NCBI GenBank assembly: GCA_029256485.1
Contig: JAQSXU010000007.1
Coordinates: 1-64,000, forward strand
Direction of reading: 5' to 3'
Source: Clostridiaceae bacterium
GTDB taxonomy: Bacteria > Bacillota_A > Clostridia > Clostridiales > Clostridiaceae
Length of the DNA stretch: 64,000 nucleotides
Below the pieces are notes generated by a model, which saw only the letters and a list, made by a program, of their open reading frames with translations, made no database searches and was not told the DNA's origin. The position numbers were made by a program, and so were the translations under genes. Below, one piece after another: positions 1 to 8,218 of this stretch. Each line of letters starts with the position of its first letter. The first letter of the stretch is position 1.

Positions 1-273
1 GCAGAAGCTTATAAAAGAATAGCTTTTGAGGAAGCAGAGCATGCATCAAAATTTGCAGAAATGTTAGGTGAAGTTGTAACAGATAGTACAAAGAAGAATC
101 TAGAAATGAGAGTTGATGCTGAACATGGAGCTTGTCAGGGAAAGAAAGACTTAGCTACATTAGCTAAGAAATTAAATTATGATGCAATTCATGATACAGT
201 TCATGAAATGTGCAAAGATGAAGCTAGACATGGCATGGCATTTAAGGGCCTGTTAAAAAGATATTTCGAGTAA
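1..273 (+). CDS. Ferritin-like/rubrerythrin-family NADH peroxidase, C-terminal part (5' truncated)
   Basis: The reading frame is open from base 1, so the gene begins before the window; 90 C-terminal residues are visible. They carry the second half of a ferritin-like four-helix diiron domain: an EEAEHA helix near residue 10 and a DEARHG helix near residue 76, each supplying Glu/His iron ligands, and end in LLKRYFE. This matches the C-terminus of the clostridial rubrerythrin-like proteins annotated as NADH peroxidase, which reduce H2O2 in the cytoplasm of anaerobes. Whether the rubredoxin-like iron site is N-terminal cannot be seen. A hairpin terminator follows, so it is the last gene of its transcript. 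Family is fairly sure; exact subfamily is inference. Confidence 0.8.
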   Translation, partial: AEAYKRIAFEEAEHASKFAEMLGEVVTDSTKKNLEMRVDAEHGACQGKKDLATLAKKLNYDAIHDTVHEMCKDEARHGMAFKGLLKRYFE

Positions 274-329
274 TATTCAAAGTCACATATGAAAAATTAA
301 AAAGTATTAATAACTAATATTATTAATAT

Positions 330-368
330 AAAATTGCTGACAGAACAAAAGCTGTCAGCAATTTTATT
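330..368 (+). terminator. Rho-independent terminator after the peroxidase gene
   Basis: A perfect 14-bp stem (330-343 with 352-365, core TTGCTGACAG) has an 8-nt loop and a T-rich 3' arm. It lies 57 bp after the stop codon and separates the peroxidase from cadA. Confidence 0.85.
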
Positions 369-417
369 TTTACATAAAGAAAGGACATGCTGTTAAAATA
401 TATATAATGAGTATCTA

Positions 418-446
418 TTGACTATTCATATTAAATTTTCTATAAT
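418..446 (+). promoter_or_regulatory. Sigma-A-type promoter of cadA
   Basis: TTGACT (418-423) and TATAAT (441-446) are spaced by 17 bp. The expected transcription start is near 453, just before the palindrome at 457-476 and about 48 bp before the cadA start codon. Confidence 0.7.
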
Positions 447-456
447 ATTATTAAAC

Positions 457-476
457 ATATGAACATGTATTCATAT
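457..476 (+). promoter_or_regulatory. Putative ArsR/SmtB-family operator in the cadA leader
   Basis: ATATGAACATGTATTCATAT is a near-perfect inverted repeat with arms ATATGAA and TTCATAT. It matches the TGAA..TTCA architecture of CzrA/SmtB/CadC-type operators and sits immediately downstream of the -10, where a bound repressor would block transcription. No ArsR-family gene is present in this window, so the repressor must be elsewhere. Confidence 0.55.
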
Positions 477-500
477 ATAAAATATTAATGGGGGATAATT

Positions 501-2612
501 ATGAGTAATAATAAAAGATTTATTTTACATGGACTTGGATGTGCAAATTGTGCAGCAAAAATGGAAAGAAAGATTAATGATCTTCCATACGTAGAAAGTG
601 CCAGCATAAACTTTGCAAATAAAATTTTATCCATAAATTTAAATACTGATAAAAATTATGATAAAAACGTTGAAGAAATAAATCTTATTATAAAACAAAT
701 AGAACCTTATGTGAAAGTTAATGAGATTGAAAGTGAAAATATGCAGAGTGATATTAATGAAAGCGGTGAAGAAAGCGGGGAACTAATTAAGATAATAGTG
801 GCTGCTATCCTTTATATCATAGCATTAGTATTTAAATTTTCTTTTGGAATAGAACTTGTAATGTATTTGGCAGTGTATTTTCTCTCAGGTATAGAAGTTA
901 TTATGAAGGCAGTTAAAAATATAACTAGAGGGGAAATATTTGATGAAAACTTTTTAATGATAGTTGCTACTGTTGGTGCATTTTTCATAAAGCAATTCCC
1001 TGAGGCTGCTGCTGTTATGTTATTCTATTCAGTAGGAGAATATTTCCAGGATATGGCTGTAAATAGATCCAGAAAATCAATTTCAGACTTAATGGATATA
1101 AGGCCTGATTATGCTAATATATTAAGTAATAATATGATAGTAAAAGTTTCACCACAACAGGTTAATGTTGGAGATATCATTATTGTAAAACCTGGGGAAA
1201 AAGTGCCACTAGATGGAGTTGTTGAAAAAGGAAAGTCCATGATGGATACATCTGCACTTACAGGTGAATCAATGCCTAGAAGTGTTGAACCGGGTGAAGA
1301 AGTCCTAAGTGGATTTATAAACAACAGTGGATTGATTAACGTTAAGGTTACAAAGAATTATGGAGAATCTACAGTATCTAAGATACTTAATCTTGTTCAA
1401 AATGCCAGCAGCAATAAAGCACATGCAGAAAATTTTATAACGAAATTTGCAAGATATTATACTCCAATAGTTGTGTTTAGTGCTGCAGCATTAGCATTTA
1501 TTCCTCCTTTATTAATAGAAGGTGCAGTGTTTCATCAATGGTTGTATAGAGCATTAGTTTTTCTAGTGGTATCTTGTCCATGCGCGTTAGTTATATCAAT
1601 ACCTCTTAGCTTTTTTGGAGGAATTGGAACAGCCTCAAAAAATGGAATTCTAATAAAGGGCAGCAATTATTTAGAGGCCCTTAATGATGTTGGGACAGTG
1701 ATTTTTGATAAAACTGGAACACTTACAAAGGGTGTTTTTAAGGTTACGACTATATGCCCTGCAAATAATTTTAATGAAAAACAGGTTTTAAAATATGCCG
1801 CAATAGCTGAAAGTTCTTCAAATCATCCAATAGCAAGCTCTATTGTGAAAGAATATAACAATGATATAGATAGAGAGATAATTAGTAGTTTTGTTGAAAT
1901 ACCTGGAAAAGGTGTCAGTGCTCAAATAGGACAACATAAAGTTGTAGTAGGAAATAATAAATTTATGGAAATGAACCATGTGAATTTTAGTAAAGTTGAT
2001 GGGATAGGCACTATAGTGCATGTTTCCATAGATAACACTTATGCAGGTTATATAATTATATCTGATGAAATAAAGGAAAGCAGTGCTAGTGCTATAAAAT
2101 CTCTTAAAGCTATAGGCATAAATGAAATAATAATGTTAACCGGAGACAATTCAACAGTAGCTGATAGTATTGGAGAAAAGTTAGGAGTAACCCGTATATT
2201 TTCTCAGTTACTACCCAATGAAAAGGTTGAAGCACTTTACAGAATTAAGGAAGAAATTAATGGCAAGAACAATATTATGTTTGTTGGTGATGGTATAAAT
2301 GATGCACCAGTATTAGTAACAGCAGATATTGGGGTTGCCATGGGGGGTATTGGCTCAGATGCCGCTATTGAAGCTGCGGATATAGTAATAATGGATGATG
2401 AACTGCCAAAAATATCTAAAGCTTTAAAAATCGCAAAATATACAAAGAAAATTGTAACACAAAATATAATTTTTGCTTTATCCGTTAAATTTATTATTCT
2501 AGCATTTAGTGCAATAGGTATAGCAACAATGTGGGAGGCAGTATTTGGGGATGTAGGAGTTTCACTAATAGCTGTTCTTAATTCTATGAGAATATTAAAA
2601 TTTAAACTATAG
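501..2612 (+). CDS. cadA: Zn/Cd/Pb-exporting P1B-type ATPase
   Basis: 703-residue heavy-metal P-type ATPase that would pump Zn2+/Cd2+/Pb2+ out across the cytoplasmic membrane. One N-terminal heavy-metal-associated domain has the GLGCANC metal site (Cys14, Cys17). The actuator has a TGES loop. The transmembrane metal site is SCPCALVISIP (Cys359-Pro-Cys361), with a DVGVS motif in the last membrane helix; together these define the P1B-2 (Zn/Cd) rather than the copper subgroup. The phosphorylated Asp is in DKTGT (Asp403), the HP motif is in SSNHP, and the hinge is GDGINDAP (about 596-603). The start is set by GGGGGA at 490-495. The preceding ArsR-type palindrome suggests metal-relieved repression. 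No chaperone or cadC is adjacent. Confidence 0.93.
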   Translation: MSNNKRFILHGLGCANCAAKMERKINDLPYVESASINFANKILSINLNTDKNYDKNVEEINLIIKQIEPYVKVNEIESENMQSDINESGEESGELIKIIVAAILYIIALVFKFSFGIELVMYLAVYFLSGIEVIMKAVKNITRGEIFDENFLMIVATVGAFFIKQFPEAAAVMLFYSVGEYFQDMAVNRSRKSISDLMDIRPDYANILSNNMIVKVSPQQVNVGDIIIVKPGEKVPLDGVVEKGKSMMDTSALTGESMPRSVEPGEEVLSGFINNSGLINVKVTKNYGESTVSKILNLVQNASSNKAHAENFITKFARYYTPIVVFSAAALAFIPPLLIEGAVFHQWLYRALVFLVVSCPCALVISIPLSFFGGIGTASKNGILIKGSNYLEALNDVGTVIFDKTGTLTKGVFKVTTICPANNFNEKQVLKYAAIAESSSNHPIASSIVKEYNNDIDREIISSFVEIPGKGVSAQIGQHKVVVGNNKFMEMNHVNFSKVDGIGTIVHVSIDNTYAGYIIISDEIKESSASAIKSLKAIGINEIIMLTGDNSTVADSIGEKLGVTRIFSQLLPNEKVEALYRIKEEINGKNNIMFVGDGINDAPVLVTADIGVAMGGIGSDAAIEAADIVIMDDELPKISKALKIAKYTKKIVTQNIIFALSVKFIILAFSAIGIATMWEAVFGDVGVSLIAVLNSMRILKFKL

Positions 2613-2649
2613 TCAAAGTAATATATATGGAGGTTAAGCAAATACTTAT

Positions 2650-4563
2650 ATGGTTAACACTAAAGACTACTTAAAAGAATTTATAAATACTGGAGCAATT
2701 AATAAAAATGTTAGAAAAATCATTGGGGATTCTTGGATTAGATGTAAAAACTTTAATGTTGATTATAATGGAGGAATAGGAAGAAAAGTAACTTCCGATG
2801 TACTATCTAAAAAAATTGAGCAAAATCAACAATTGTTGTTTGTAACTAAACCAATAATGGAGAAAATGTATAAAACTGTAGCTGGATCAGGATTTTCTAT
2901 AATACTAACTGATAATGAAGGATGCCTTCTTGAAGTAATAGGTGATAAAAATATTATGGAAAAAGCAAGCGAGTTAAATTTTATAAAAGGAGCACTATGG
3001 ACGGAAAAGGAAGTTGGAACTAATGCGATAGGTACTTCATTATATATGGATGAGCCCATTCAAACTATAGCATCAGAACATTATTGTAAAAAACACCATA
3101 CATGGTCATGTTCAGCAGCCACAATACATGATGAAAATAATAATATTATTGGATGTTTAGATATGTCTGGTAATTATGAAGGTGCACACATTCATACTTT
3201 AGGAATGGTGTTAACTGGCGCCTTTTCAATTGAAAAACAATTAGCATTCTCTATATCTAATAATTTAATAAACGCTACTTTTCAATCGATATCCGATGGA
3301 ATGGTAATCTTAGATGATAGACTAAAAATAATAAAGGTCAATGATATGGCTTGTAGCATATTGGAATATTCAATTAATGAAATAATAAACCTTAATATAA
3401 ATAAGATATTAAGAGATATAGATTTTATAAATAATTTAGAATACAATGAAAAACCATATTATAATTTGTATTGTGATTTTTATAAGAAAAAAAATAAAAG
3501 AATTAAATGCAGCATGAATGCAGTACCAATATTAAATAACAATAAAAATATGGGTACTGTAATAACTTTTAAGACTATAAAAAATATTAATAAATTTGTT
3601 AATAAAGTAATTGGTTTTAACGCATCTTATAGTTTCAATGACATTATTACTAAAGATAAAAAAATGATGGAAATTATTGATTATTCTAAAAAAGTGGCTT
3701 TAAGCAATTGCAGTGTTCTTATTGAAGGTAATAGTGGAACGGGAAAAGAACTGTTTGCTCATGCTATTCATAATTACAGTAATAATAAAAATGGTCCATT
3801 TGTTGCAGTAAATTGCGCCTCTATCCCTAGGGAATTGATGGAAAGTGAGCTGTATGGATACGAAAAGGGAGCTTTTACGGGAGCTGCTAATGAAGGGCAT
3901 GCGGGCAAATTTGAATTAGCGGATGAGGGCACTATTTTTCTTGATGAAATTGGAGAACTGCCTTTAGATATGCAATCTAAATTATTAAGAGTTCTGGATA
4001 ATAAAACAGTTACTAGGGTGGGTGGAAATTATGAGAGAAAACTTAATGTAAGAATTATTGCTGCTACAAATAGGGATCTGGAGAAAGAAATTTTAAATAA
4101 GAATTTCAGGGAAGACTTATTTTATAGAATTAATGTAATGAATATTAAAATCATATCCCTAAATAAAAGAAAGGTGGATATAGAATTACTTGCACATCAT
4201 TTTGTTAATAGGTTAAATATTCATAATGGAAAAAAGAAGGTTATTTGTTCAAAGTTTATGAAAAGTTTAACAGAATATAGTTGGCCAGGAAATGTACGTG
4301 AATTAGAAAATATTGTGGAAAGGGCGTATTACTTAAGTGAAGGAGATCTCATTACAGCACAGGGATTAACTGATAGCACTTTATCATACCAAAACAAATA
4401 TCAAATTGATGATACTTTAATTGATATGAATATTGTAGAAAGAGAAAATATAATAAGAGCTCTTGATAAAACTAAGAATAATATTGTAAATGCTGCAAAA
4501 CTTCTTGGGATAAGCCGAGCCACAATGTATAGAAAGATAAAAAAATATAATTTATTAAAATAG
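2650..4563 (+). CDS. Sigma-54-dependent activator (GAF, PAS, AAA+, Fis HTH), AcoR-like
   Basis: 637 residues with the domain order of acetoin/alcohol-type bacterial enhancer-binding proteins. An N-terminal GAF-like sensor covers about 50-210. A PAS-like segment covers about 215-320. The AAA+ domain (about 335-565) has Walker A GNSGTGKE (from residue 360), the sigma-54 contact loop GAFTGA (from 407) and Walker B IFLDEIGELP. A C-terminal Fis-type helix-turn-helix (about 600-635) ends in the segment ISRATMYRKI. The next gene is a 2,3-butanediol dehydrogenase with a textbook sigma-54 promoter and paired palindromes, so this protein is the likely activator of that gene. The ribosome binding site GGAGG at 2629-2633 is 16 nt before the ATG, unusually far, but an in-frame stop rules out an upstream start. 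No terminator separates it from cadA. Confidence 0.88.
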   Translation: MVNTKDYLKEFINTGAINKNVRKIIGDSWIRCKNFNVDYNGGIGRKVTSDVLSKKIEQNQQLLFVTKPIMEKMYKTVAGSGFSIILTDNEGCLLEVIGDKNIMEKASELNFIKGALWTEKEVGTNAIGTSLYMDEPIQTIASEHYCKKHHTWSCSAATIHDENNNIIGCLDMSGNYEGAHIHTLGMVLTGAFSIEKQLAFSISNNLINATFQSISDGMVILDDRLKIIKVNDMACSILEYSINEIINLNINKILRDIDFINNLEYNEKPYYNLYCDFYKKKNKRIKCSMNAVPILNNNKNMGTVITFKTIKNINKFVNKVIGFNASYSFNDIITKDKKMMEIIDYSKKVALSNCSVLIEGNSGTGKELFAHAIHNYSNNKNGPFVAVNCASIPRELMESELYGYEKGAFTGAANEGHAGKFELADEGTIFLDEIGELPLDMQSKLLRVLDNKTVTRVGGNYERKLNVRIIAATNRDLEKEILNKNFREDLFYRINVMNIKIISLNKRKVDIELLAHHFVNRLNIHNGKKKVICSKFMKSLTEYSWPGNVRELENIVERAYYLSEGDLITAQGLTDSTLSYQNKYQIDDTLIDMNIVERENIIRALDKTKNNIVNAAKLLGISRATMYRKIKKYNLLK

Positions 4564-4590
4564 GTTGTCACATCAGTAGTAGAAAATAAA

Positions 4591-4629
4591 TCTCATTAAT
4601 GATACAAAATTATTCTCATAAATGAGAAT
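4591..4629 (+). promoter_or_regulatory. Paired upstream activator sites for the sigma-54 regulator
   Basis: ATTCTCAT-AA-ATGAGAAT (4612-4629) is a perfect 8-bp inverted repeat. A related half-degenerate copy, TCTCATTAATGA, lies at 4591-4602, centre to centre 24 bp away. They are 40-75 bp upstream of the sigma-54 promoter, where an enhancer-binding protein would sit. Confidence 0.55.
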
Positions 4630-4666
4630 TGATAGTTAAAAAACAAACAAAGTCCCCATGTTCACA

Positions 4667-4683
4667 CTGGCATGAAAATTGCT
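4667..4683 (+). promoter_or_regulatory. Sigma-54 (RpoN) promoter of the butanediol dehydrogenase gene
   Basis: CTGGCATGAAAATTGCT carries the -24 GG (4669-4670) and -12 GC (4681-4682) at the required 12-bp interval and fits the YTGGCACG-N4-TTGCW consensus closely. The start codon lies 40 bp downstream and the preceding gene encodes a sigma-54 activator. Confidence 0.85.
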
Positions 4684-4722
4684 CCTATATTTTATATGAT
4701 TATAATCTAAGGAGGATATTTT

Positions 4723-5796
4723 ATGAAAGCAGCATTATGGTATGAAAAAAAAGATGTAAGAGTTGAGGAAATTGATGAACCAAAAGTAACTTCCGGTTCC
4801 GTAAAAATTAAAGTTAAATGGTGTGGAATTTGTGGTTCAGATTTGCATGAATATTTAGGAGGACCAATTTTTATTCCAGTAGGGCAACCTCATCCACTAA
4901 GTGGAAACACTGCCCCAGTTGTTTTAGGACATGAATTTTCAGGAGAAATTGTTGAAGTAGGAAATGGTGTTACTAGTTTCAAAGTTGGAGACAGAGTAGT
5001 TGTAGAACCTATTGTAGCTTGTGGAAAATGTCCAGCATGTAGAGAAGGTAAATATAATTTATGTTCATCACTTGGATTTCATGGATTATGCGGAAGTGGT
5101 GGAGGATTTGCAGAATATACTGTATTCCCATCAGAGTTTGTGCATAAAATTCCAGACAACATGTCATATGAACAGGCCGCTTTAATTGAGCCCATAGCTG
5201 TGGCAGTACACTCTGTAAGAGTAGGAAATTTCAAAGCTGGAGATACAGCATTAGTACTTGGATCAGGACCAATAGGAATAGCAACCATTGAATGCTTAAA
5301 AGCTGCAGGAGCAAAGCTGATTATAGTTTTACAGAGGAAGTCTATTAGACAGGAATATGCAAAAAGATCAGGAGCAGATGTAGTTCTAGATCCAAATGAA
5401 GTAAATATTCCTGAAGAAATTAAAAAATTAACAGGCGGTGTAGGTGTTGATGTATGCTTTGAAACCACCGGATCACAGACGGGACTTGATATTGGACTTG
5501 ACAGCATAAAATTTGAAGGCACAATGGTAGTAACTAGTATTTGGGAAGGCCCAGTAAATATCAATCCAAATGTATTAGTTTTTCAAGAAAAGAAAATCAT
5601 CGGAACATTAGCGTATAGACATGAGTTCCCGGCTACAATTGCATTAATGGCAGATAAAAGAATAAAAGCAGAAGGGTATATTACCAAAAAGATTGCTTTA
5701 GATGATATTGTTGAACAGGGTTTCGGTGCATTAACTGGACCAGAAAAGAAAAAGCATGTTAAAATTATTGTAACACCTGACAAATCATTATTATAA
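4723..5796 (+). CDS. bdhA: (R,R)-2,3-butanediol dehydrogenase / acetoin reductase, zinc-dependent
   Basis: 357-residue medium-chain alcohol dehydrogenase, normal length for BdhA. The catalytic-zinc segment is WCGICGSDLHEYLGGP and the family signature is GHEFSGEIVEVG. The sequence IPVGQPHPLSG after the zinc site is typical of butanediol dehydrogenases. A structural-zinc loop with four cysteines (CGKCPACREGKYNLC) is present. The nucleotide-binding turn is GSGPIG near residue 183. The enzyme would interconvert acetoin and 2,3-butanediol with NAD(P)H. It is monocistronic: sigma-54 promoter upstream, strong terminator downstream. Sorbitol dehydrogenase activity is a less likely alternative. Confidence 0.85.
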   Translation: MKAALWYEKKDVRVEEIDEPKVTSGSVKIKVKWCGICGSDLHEYLGGPIFIPVGQPHPLSGNTAPVVLGHEFSGEIVEVGNGVTSFKVGDRVVVEPIVACGKCPACREGKYNLCSSLGFHGLCGSGGGFAEYTVFPSEFVHKIPDNMSYEQAALIEPIAVAVHSVRVGNFKAGDTALVLGSGPIGIATIECLKAAGAKLIIVLQRKSIRQEYAKRSGADVVLDPNEVNIPEEIKKLTGGVGVDVCFETTGSQTGLDIGLDSIKFEGTMVVTSIWEGPVNINPNVLVFQEKKIIGTLAYRHEFPATIALMADKRIKAEGYITKKIALDDIVEQGFGALTGPEKKKHVKIIVTPDKSLL

Positions 5797-5803
5797 AATA
5801 TCA

Positions 5804-5847
5804 ATACCCCAAAATAGAAAGTAATTTCTATTTTGGGGTATTTTTTT
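5804..5847 (+). terminator. Strong Rho-independent terminator after bdhA
   Basis: A perfect 17-bp stem (5804-5820 with 5825-5841) has a GTAA loop, followed by a run of T. It isolates bdhA as a single-gene unit. Confidence 0.92.
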
Positions 5848-5883
5848 CTTTAATTTTGTTATCGTTTTCGTCATAAAAATACA

Positions 5884-5912
5884 TTGACATGTATAATTAT
5901 TCATTATATAAT
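5884..5912 (+). promoter_or_regulatory. Consensus sigma-A promoter of the larA-like gene
   Basis: TTGACA (5884-5889), a 17-bp spacer and TATAAT (5907-5912) match the consensus exactly. The transcription start would be near 5919. The -10 lies inside a large inverted repeat (5895-5936). Confidence 0.8.
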
Positions 5913-5936
5913 TTATAAATTGTATAATGAATAATT
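5895..5936 (+). promoter_or_regulatory. Perfect inverted repeat overlapping the larA-like promoter (putative operator)
   Basis: AATTATTCATTATA (5895-5908) is repeated in inverse as TATAATGAATAATT (5923-5936), 14 of 14 bases, around a 14-nt centre. The repeat covers the promoter spacer, the -10 element and the transcription start. This arrangement suits a dimeric repressor. The protein that binds it is not identifiable here. Confidence 0.5.
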
Positions 5937-5963
5937 AAATATTGGTAATTTGTGGAGGAAGAT

Positions 5964-7238
5964 ATGAAGATATTTAAATTAAAATATGGTACAAGTTACA
6001 AGGAAATTTCTCTTGAGGAAAATATAGATGTTTCTATATTAGATAAGAAATTTGATTCATATATGGATGAAGAAAATATAATAAAAAAAGCACTGCAAAA
6101 TCCAATTGGCAGCAGAAGGGTAGATGAATTAATTACCTCAGAAGATAAAATATGTATTATTGTTTCAGATGTAACTAGGTTATGGCAAAAACAGAATATT
6201 TTTTTACCTATTTTAGTAGGTGAAATTAAAAAGTCAGGAATTAAGGATGAAAATATTATCTTTATTTGTGCATTAGGATCTCATAGAAGCAGTACAAAAG
6301 AAGAGCATAAAAGCATACTAGGGGAAGAATTGTATAGAAGATTTAAAATTGTGGACCACAATTGTATGGATAACGACAACATGAAATATCTAGGGACAAC
6401 TTCATATAACACACCAGTTATAGTTAATAATTTGTTGATGGATTTCAGTAAAATAATAATAACAGGTGGTATCACATTTCATGATATGGCTGGCTTTGGA
6501 GGCGGAAGAAAGTCCATATTACCAGGAGCTAGTTCATATAAGACCATAATGGCAAATCATTCATTAGTTTTAAGCAGCAGCAAAAGAGGAATAGATGAAA
6601 ATTGTAATTGTGGAAATTTAATTGGCAATCCCATTCATATGGACATGATGGAGGCTTGTTCCATGGTGCAGCCATCATTTCTATTCAATGTAATAACGGA
6701 TTCTAATGGAAAAATAAGTGCTGCTGTTGCGGGCAATTTTGAAAAGGCATTTGAAAAAGGCTGTGAAATTGTAAAAGAAAATTACGGAGTAGAAATTAAT
6801 GATTTAGCTGATGAGATTATTATTTCTGCTGGAGGTTATCCCAAGGATATTGATTTATATCAAGCCTCAAAAGCTTTGAGTAATGCTAAAGAAGCAGTGA
6901 AAAAAGGCGGAAAAATAGTACTTTTTGCAAAATGTGTTGAAGGCATAGGTAACAAAGAGATGAAGGAGATTATAAATAACTTTGAAAATAATCTTGAAAG
7001 GGAAGATGAATTAAGAAGAAGTTTTACAATAGCAAAATTTACAGCATATCTAATTTGTAAAATTGCTGAAGAGTATAACGTAATTTTAATATCAGATATT
7101 TGTAGTGAAACTGTAAACAAGGCAAATATAAATGTAATTAAAGACAATGAAGAAATATCAGCTTTATTCAAAAATAAAAATACTCAAAAAATATATATTA
7201 TGCCAAATGGAAGCAATATATTACCAATAAAAAAATAA
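5964..7238 (+). CDS. LarA-family (DUF2088) nickel-dependent 2-hydroxyacid racemase/epimerase-like protein
   Basis: 424 residues, matching LarA length. Visible LarA landmarks: GSHRSSTKEEH (the His108-type region), ITFHDMAGFGGGRKSILPG (the His174 region plus the lysine that carries the pincer nickel cofactor, Lys184 in Lactobacillus plantarum), and MANHS (the His200 type). The family racemizes or epimerizes lactate and other 2-hydroxyacids. The larB, larC and larE cofactor genes are not in this window. A GTG at 5952 lies upstream, but GGAGGA (5954-5959) is the ribosome binding site for ATG 5964, so the shorter start is chosen. It is followed by an amino-acid ABC importer and an aminotransferase with their own promoter. 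The substrate is unknown. Confidence 0.75.
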   Translation: MKIFKLKYGTSYKEISLEENIDVSILDKKFDSYMDEENIIKKALQNPIGSRRVDELITSEDKICIIVSDVTRLWQKQNIFLPILVGEIKKSGIKDENIIFICALGSHRSSTKEEHKSILGEELYRRFKIVDHNCMDNDNMKYLGTTSYNTPVIVNNLLMDFSKIIITGGITFHDMAGFGGGRKSILPGASSYKTIMANHSLVLSSSKRGIDENCNCGNLIGNPIHMDMMEACSMVQPSFLFNVITDSNGKISAAVAGNFEKAFEKGCEIVKENYGVEINDLADEIIISAGGYPKDIDLYQASKALSNAKEAVKKGGKIVLFAKCVEGIGNKEMKEIINNFENNLEREDELRRSFTIAKFTAYLICKIAEEYNVILISDICSETVNKANINVIKDNEEISALFKNKNTQKIYIMPNGSNILPIKK

Positions 7239-7246
7239 AATAAGTA

Positions 7247-7275
7247 TTGCATAATTATAAAAAATAATGTATTAT
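7247..7275 (+). promoter_or_regulatory. Probable promoter of the amino-acid ABC transporter operon
   Basis: TTGCAT (7247-7252) and TATTAT (7270-7275) are separated by 17 bp, about 34 bp before the binding-protein start codon. Confidence 0.45.
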
Positions 7276-7308
7276 TATACATAGATAATAAATGAGGAGT
7301 GAATAAAT

Positions 7309-8139
7309 ATGAATAAAAAATTTGTTGGAAAAGTATTAGCAGTAATAGTTTCGTTATCAATGATAGTCTCCATAACTGCTTGTGGGAAAAGTACATCAAA
7401 TGCTGCTGTACAGACTACAAAAGAAACAAAGTTAGATCAGATAAAGAAAAGTGGAAAATTAGTAGTTGGGACAAGTGCTGACTACCCACCATATGAATTC
7501 CATAAAACAATAAATGGAAAAGATGAAATAGTAGGATTTGATATTACCATAGCAAATGAAATTGCAAAAGACTTAGGCGTAAAGCTGGAAATTAAGGATA
7601 TGAGTTTTGACGGACTTCTAGCTGCTTTGCAGTCAGGCAATGTTGATATTGTAATAGCTGGTATGAATCCAACAGAAGATAGAAAAAAGAGTGTTGACTT
7701 TTCAAAAGTATATTATACATCCATTAATAGTGTAATGGTAAGAACAGAAGATAAAGACAAGTATAAAACAATTGATGATTTAAAAGGCAAAAAAATAGGG
7801 GTTCAAAAGGGAACTACACAGGAACAAATCGCTAAAGATCAAATGGCTGGCTCTGAAATTAAGTCTTTAGGTAAAGTTACTGATTTAGTAATGCAGTTAC
7901 AAAATAAGAAAGTAGATGCAATTATTGTTGAATTACCTGTAGCTACTTCCTATGCAAGTAAGAACAAAAATATATCTGTTTCAGATGTTAAAGTTAAAAA
8001 TGAGGAAAAAGGTTCCGCTGTAGCATTTAAAAAGGGAAATGAAGACTTTGTTAAAGCAGTAAATAGTACATTGGACAAACTAATGAAATCAAATAGTATT
8101 GATAAATTTGTTACAGATGCAAATAACCAGGTAGAATAA
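7309..8139 (+). CDS. Polar amino-acid ABC transporter substrate-binding lipoprotein
   Basis: 276 residues. The N-terminus is a lipoprotein signal (KK, hydrophobic run, lipobox SITAC with Cys25) that anchors the protein outside the membrane. The mature part is a SBP_bac_3 domain: VVGTSADYPPYEF, VGFDITIANEIAKDLG, DGLLAALQSGNVDIVIAGM and the TEDRKKSVDFS signature. Ligands of this family are polar amino acids such as glutamine, arginine or cystine; which one cannot be told. It is the first gene of a four-gene operon with permease, ATPase and aminotransferase. Confidence 0.9.
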   Translation: MNKKFVGKVLAVIVSLSMIVSITACGKSTSNAAVQTTKETKLDQIKKSGKLVVGTSADYPPYEFHKTINGKDEIVGFDITIANEIAKDLGVKLEIKDMSFDGLLAALQSGNVDIVIAGMNPTEDRKKSVDFSKVYYTSINSVMVRTEDKDKYKTIDDLKGKKIGVQKGTTQEQIAKDQMAGSEIKSLGKVTDLVMQLQNKKVDAIIVELPVATSYASKNKNISVSDVKVKNEEKGSAVAFKKGNEDFVKAVNSTLDKLMKSNSIDKFVTDANNQVE

Positions 8140-8146
8140 TCTGATA

Positions 8147-8180
8147 CATAAAAGATAATGAGCTATCATTATCTTTTATG
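8147..8180 (+). other. Intra-operon stem-loop after the binding-protein gene
   Basis: A perfect 15-bp stem (8147-8161 with 8166-8180), GCTA loop, followed by GCTTTTT. It lies between the binding-protein and permease genes. It probably works as a leaky terminator or 3' stabiliser that raises binding-protein mRNA over the membrane genes. Confidence 0.6.
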
Positions 8181-8218
8181 GCTTTTTATGGAAATAATTT
8201 TATAATGGAGGTATAACA

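Noticed and set aside
5952..5963. Earlier GTG start for the LarA-like protein
   Set aside because: The GTG overlaps the GGAGGA ribosome binding site that serves ATG 5964, and family length fits the shorter form.
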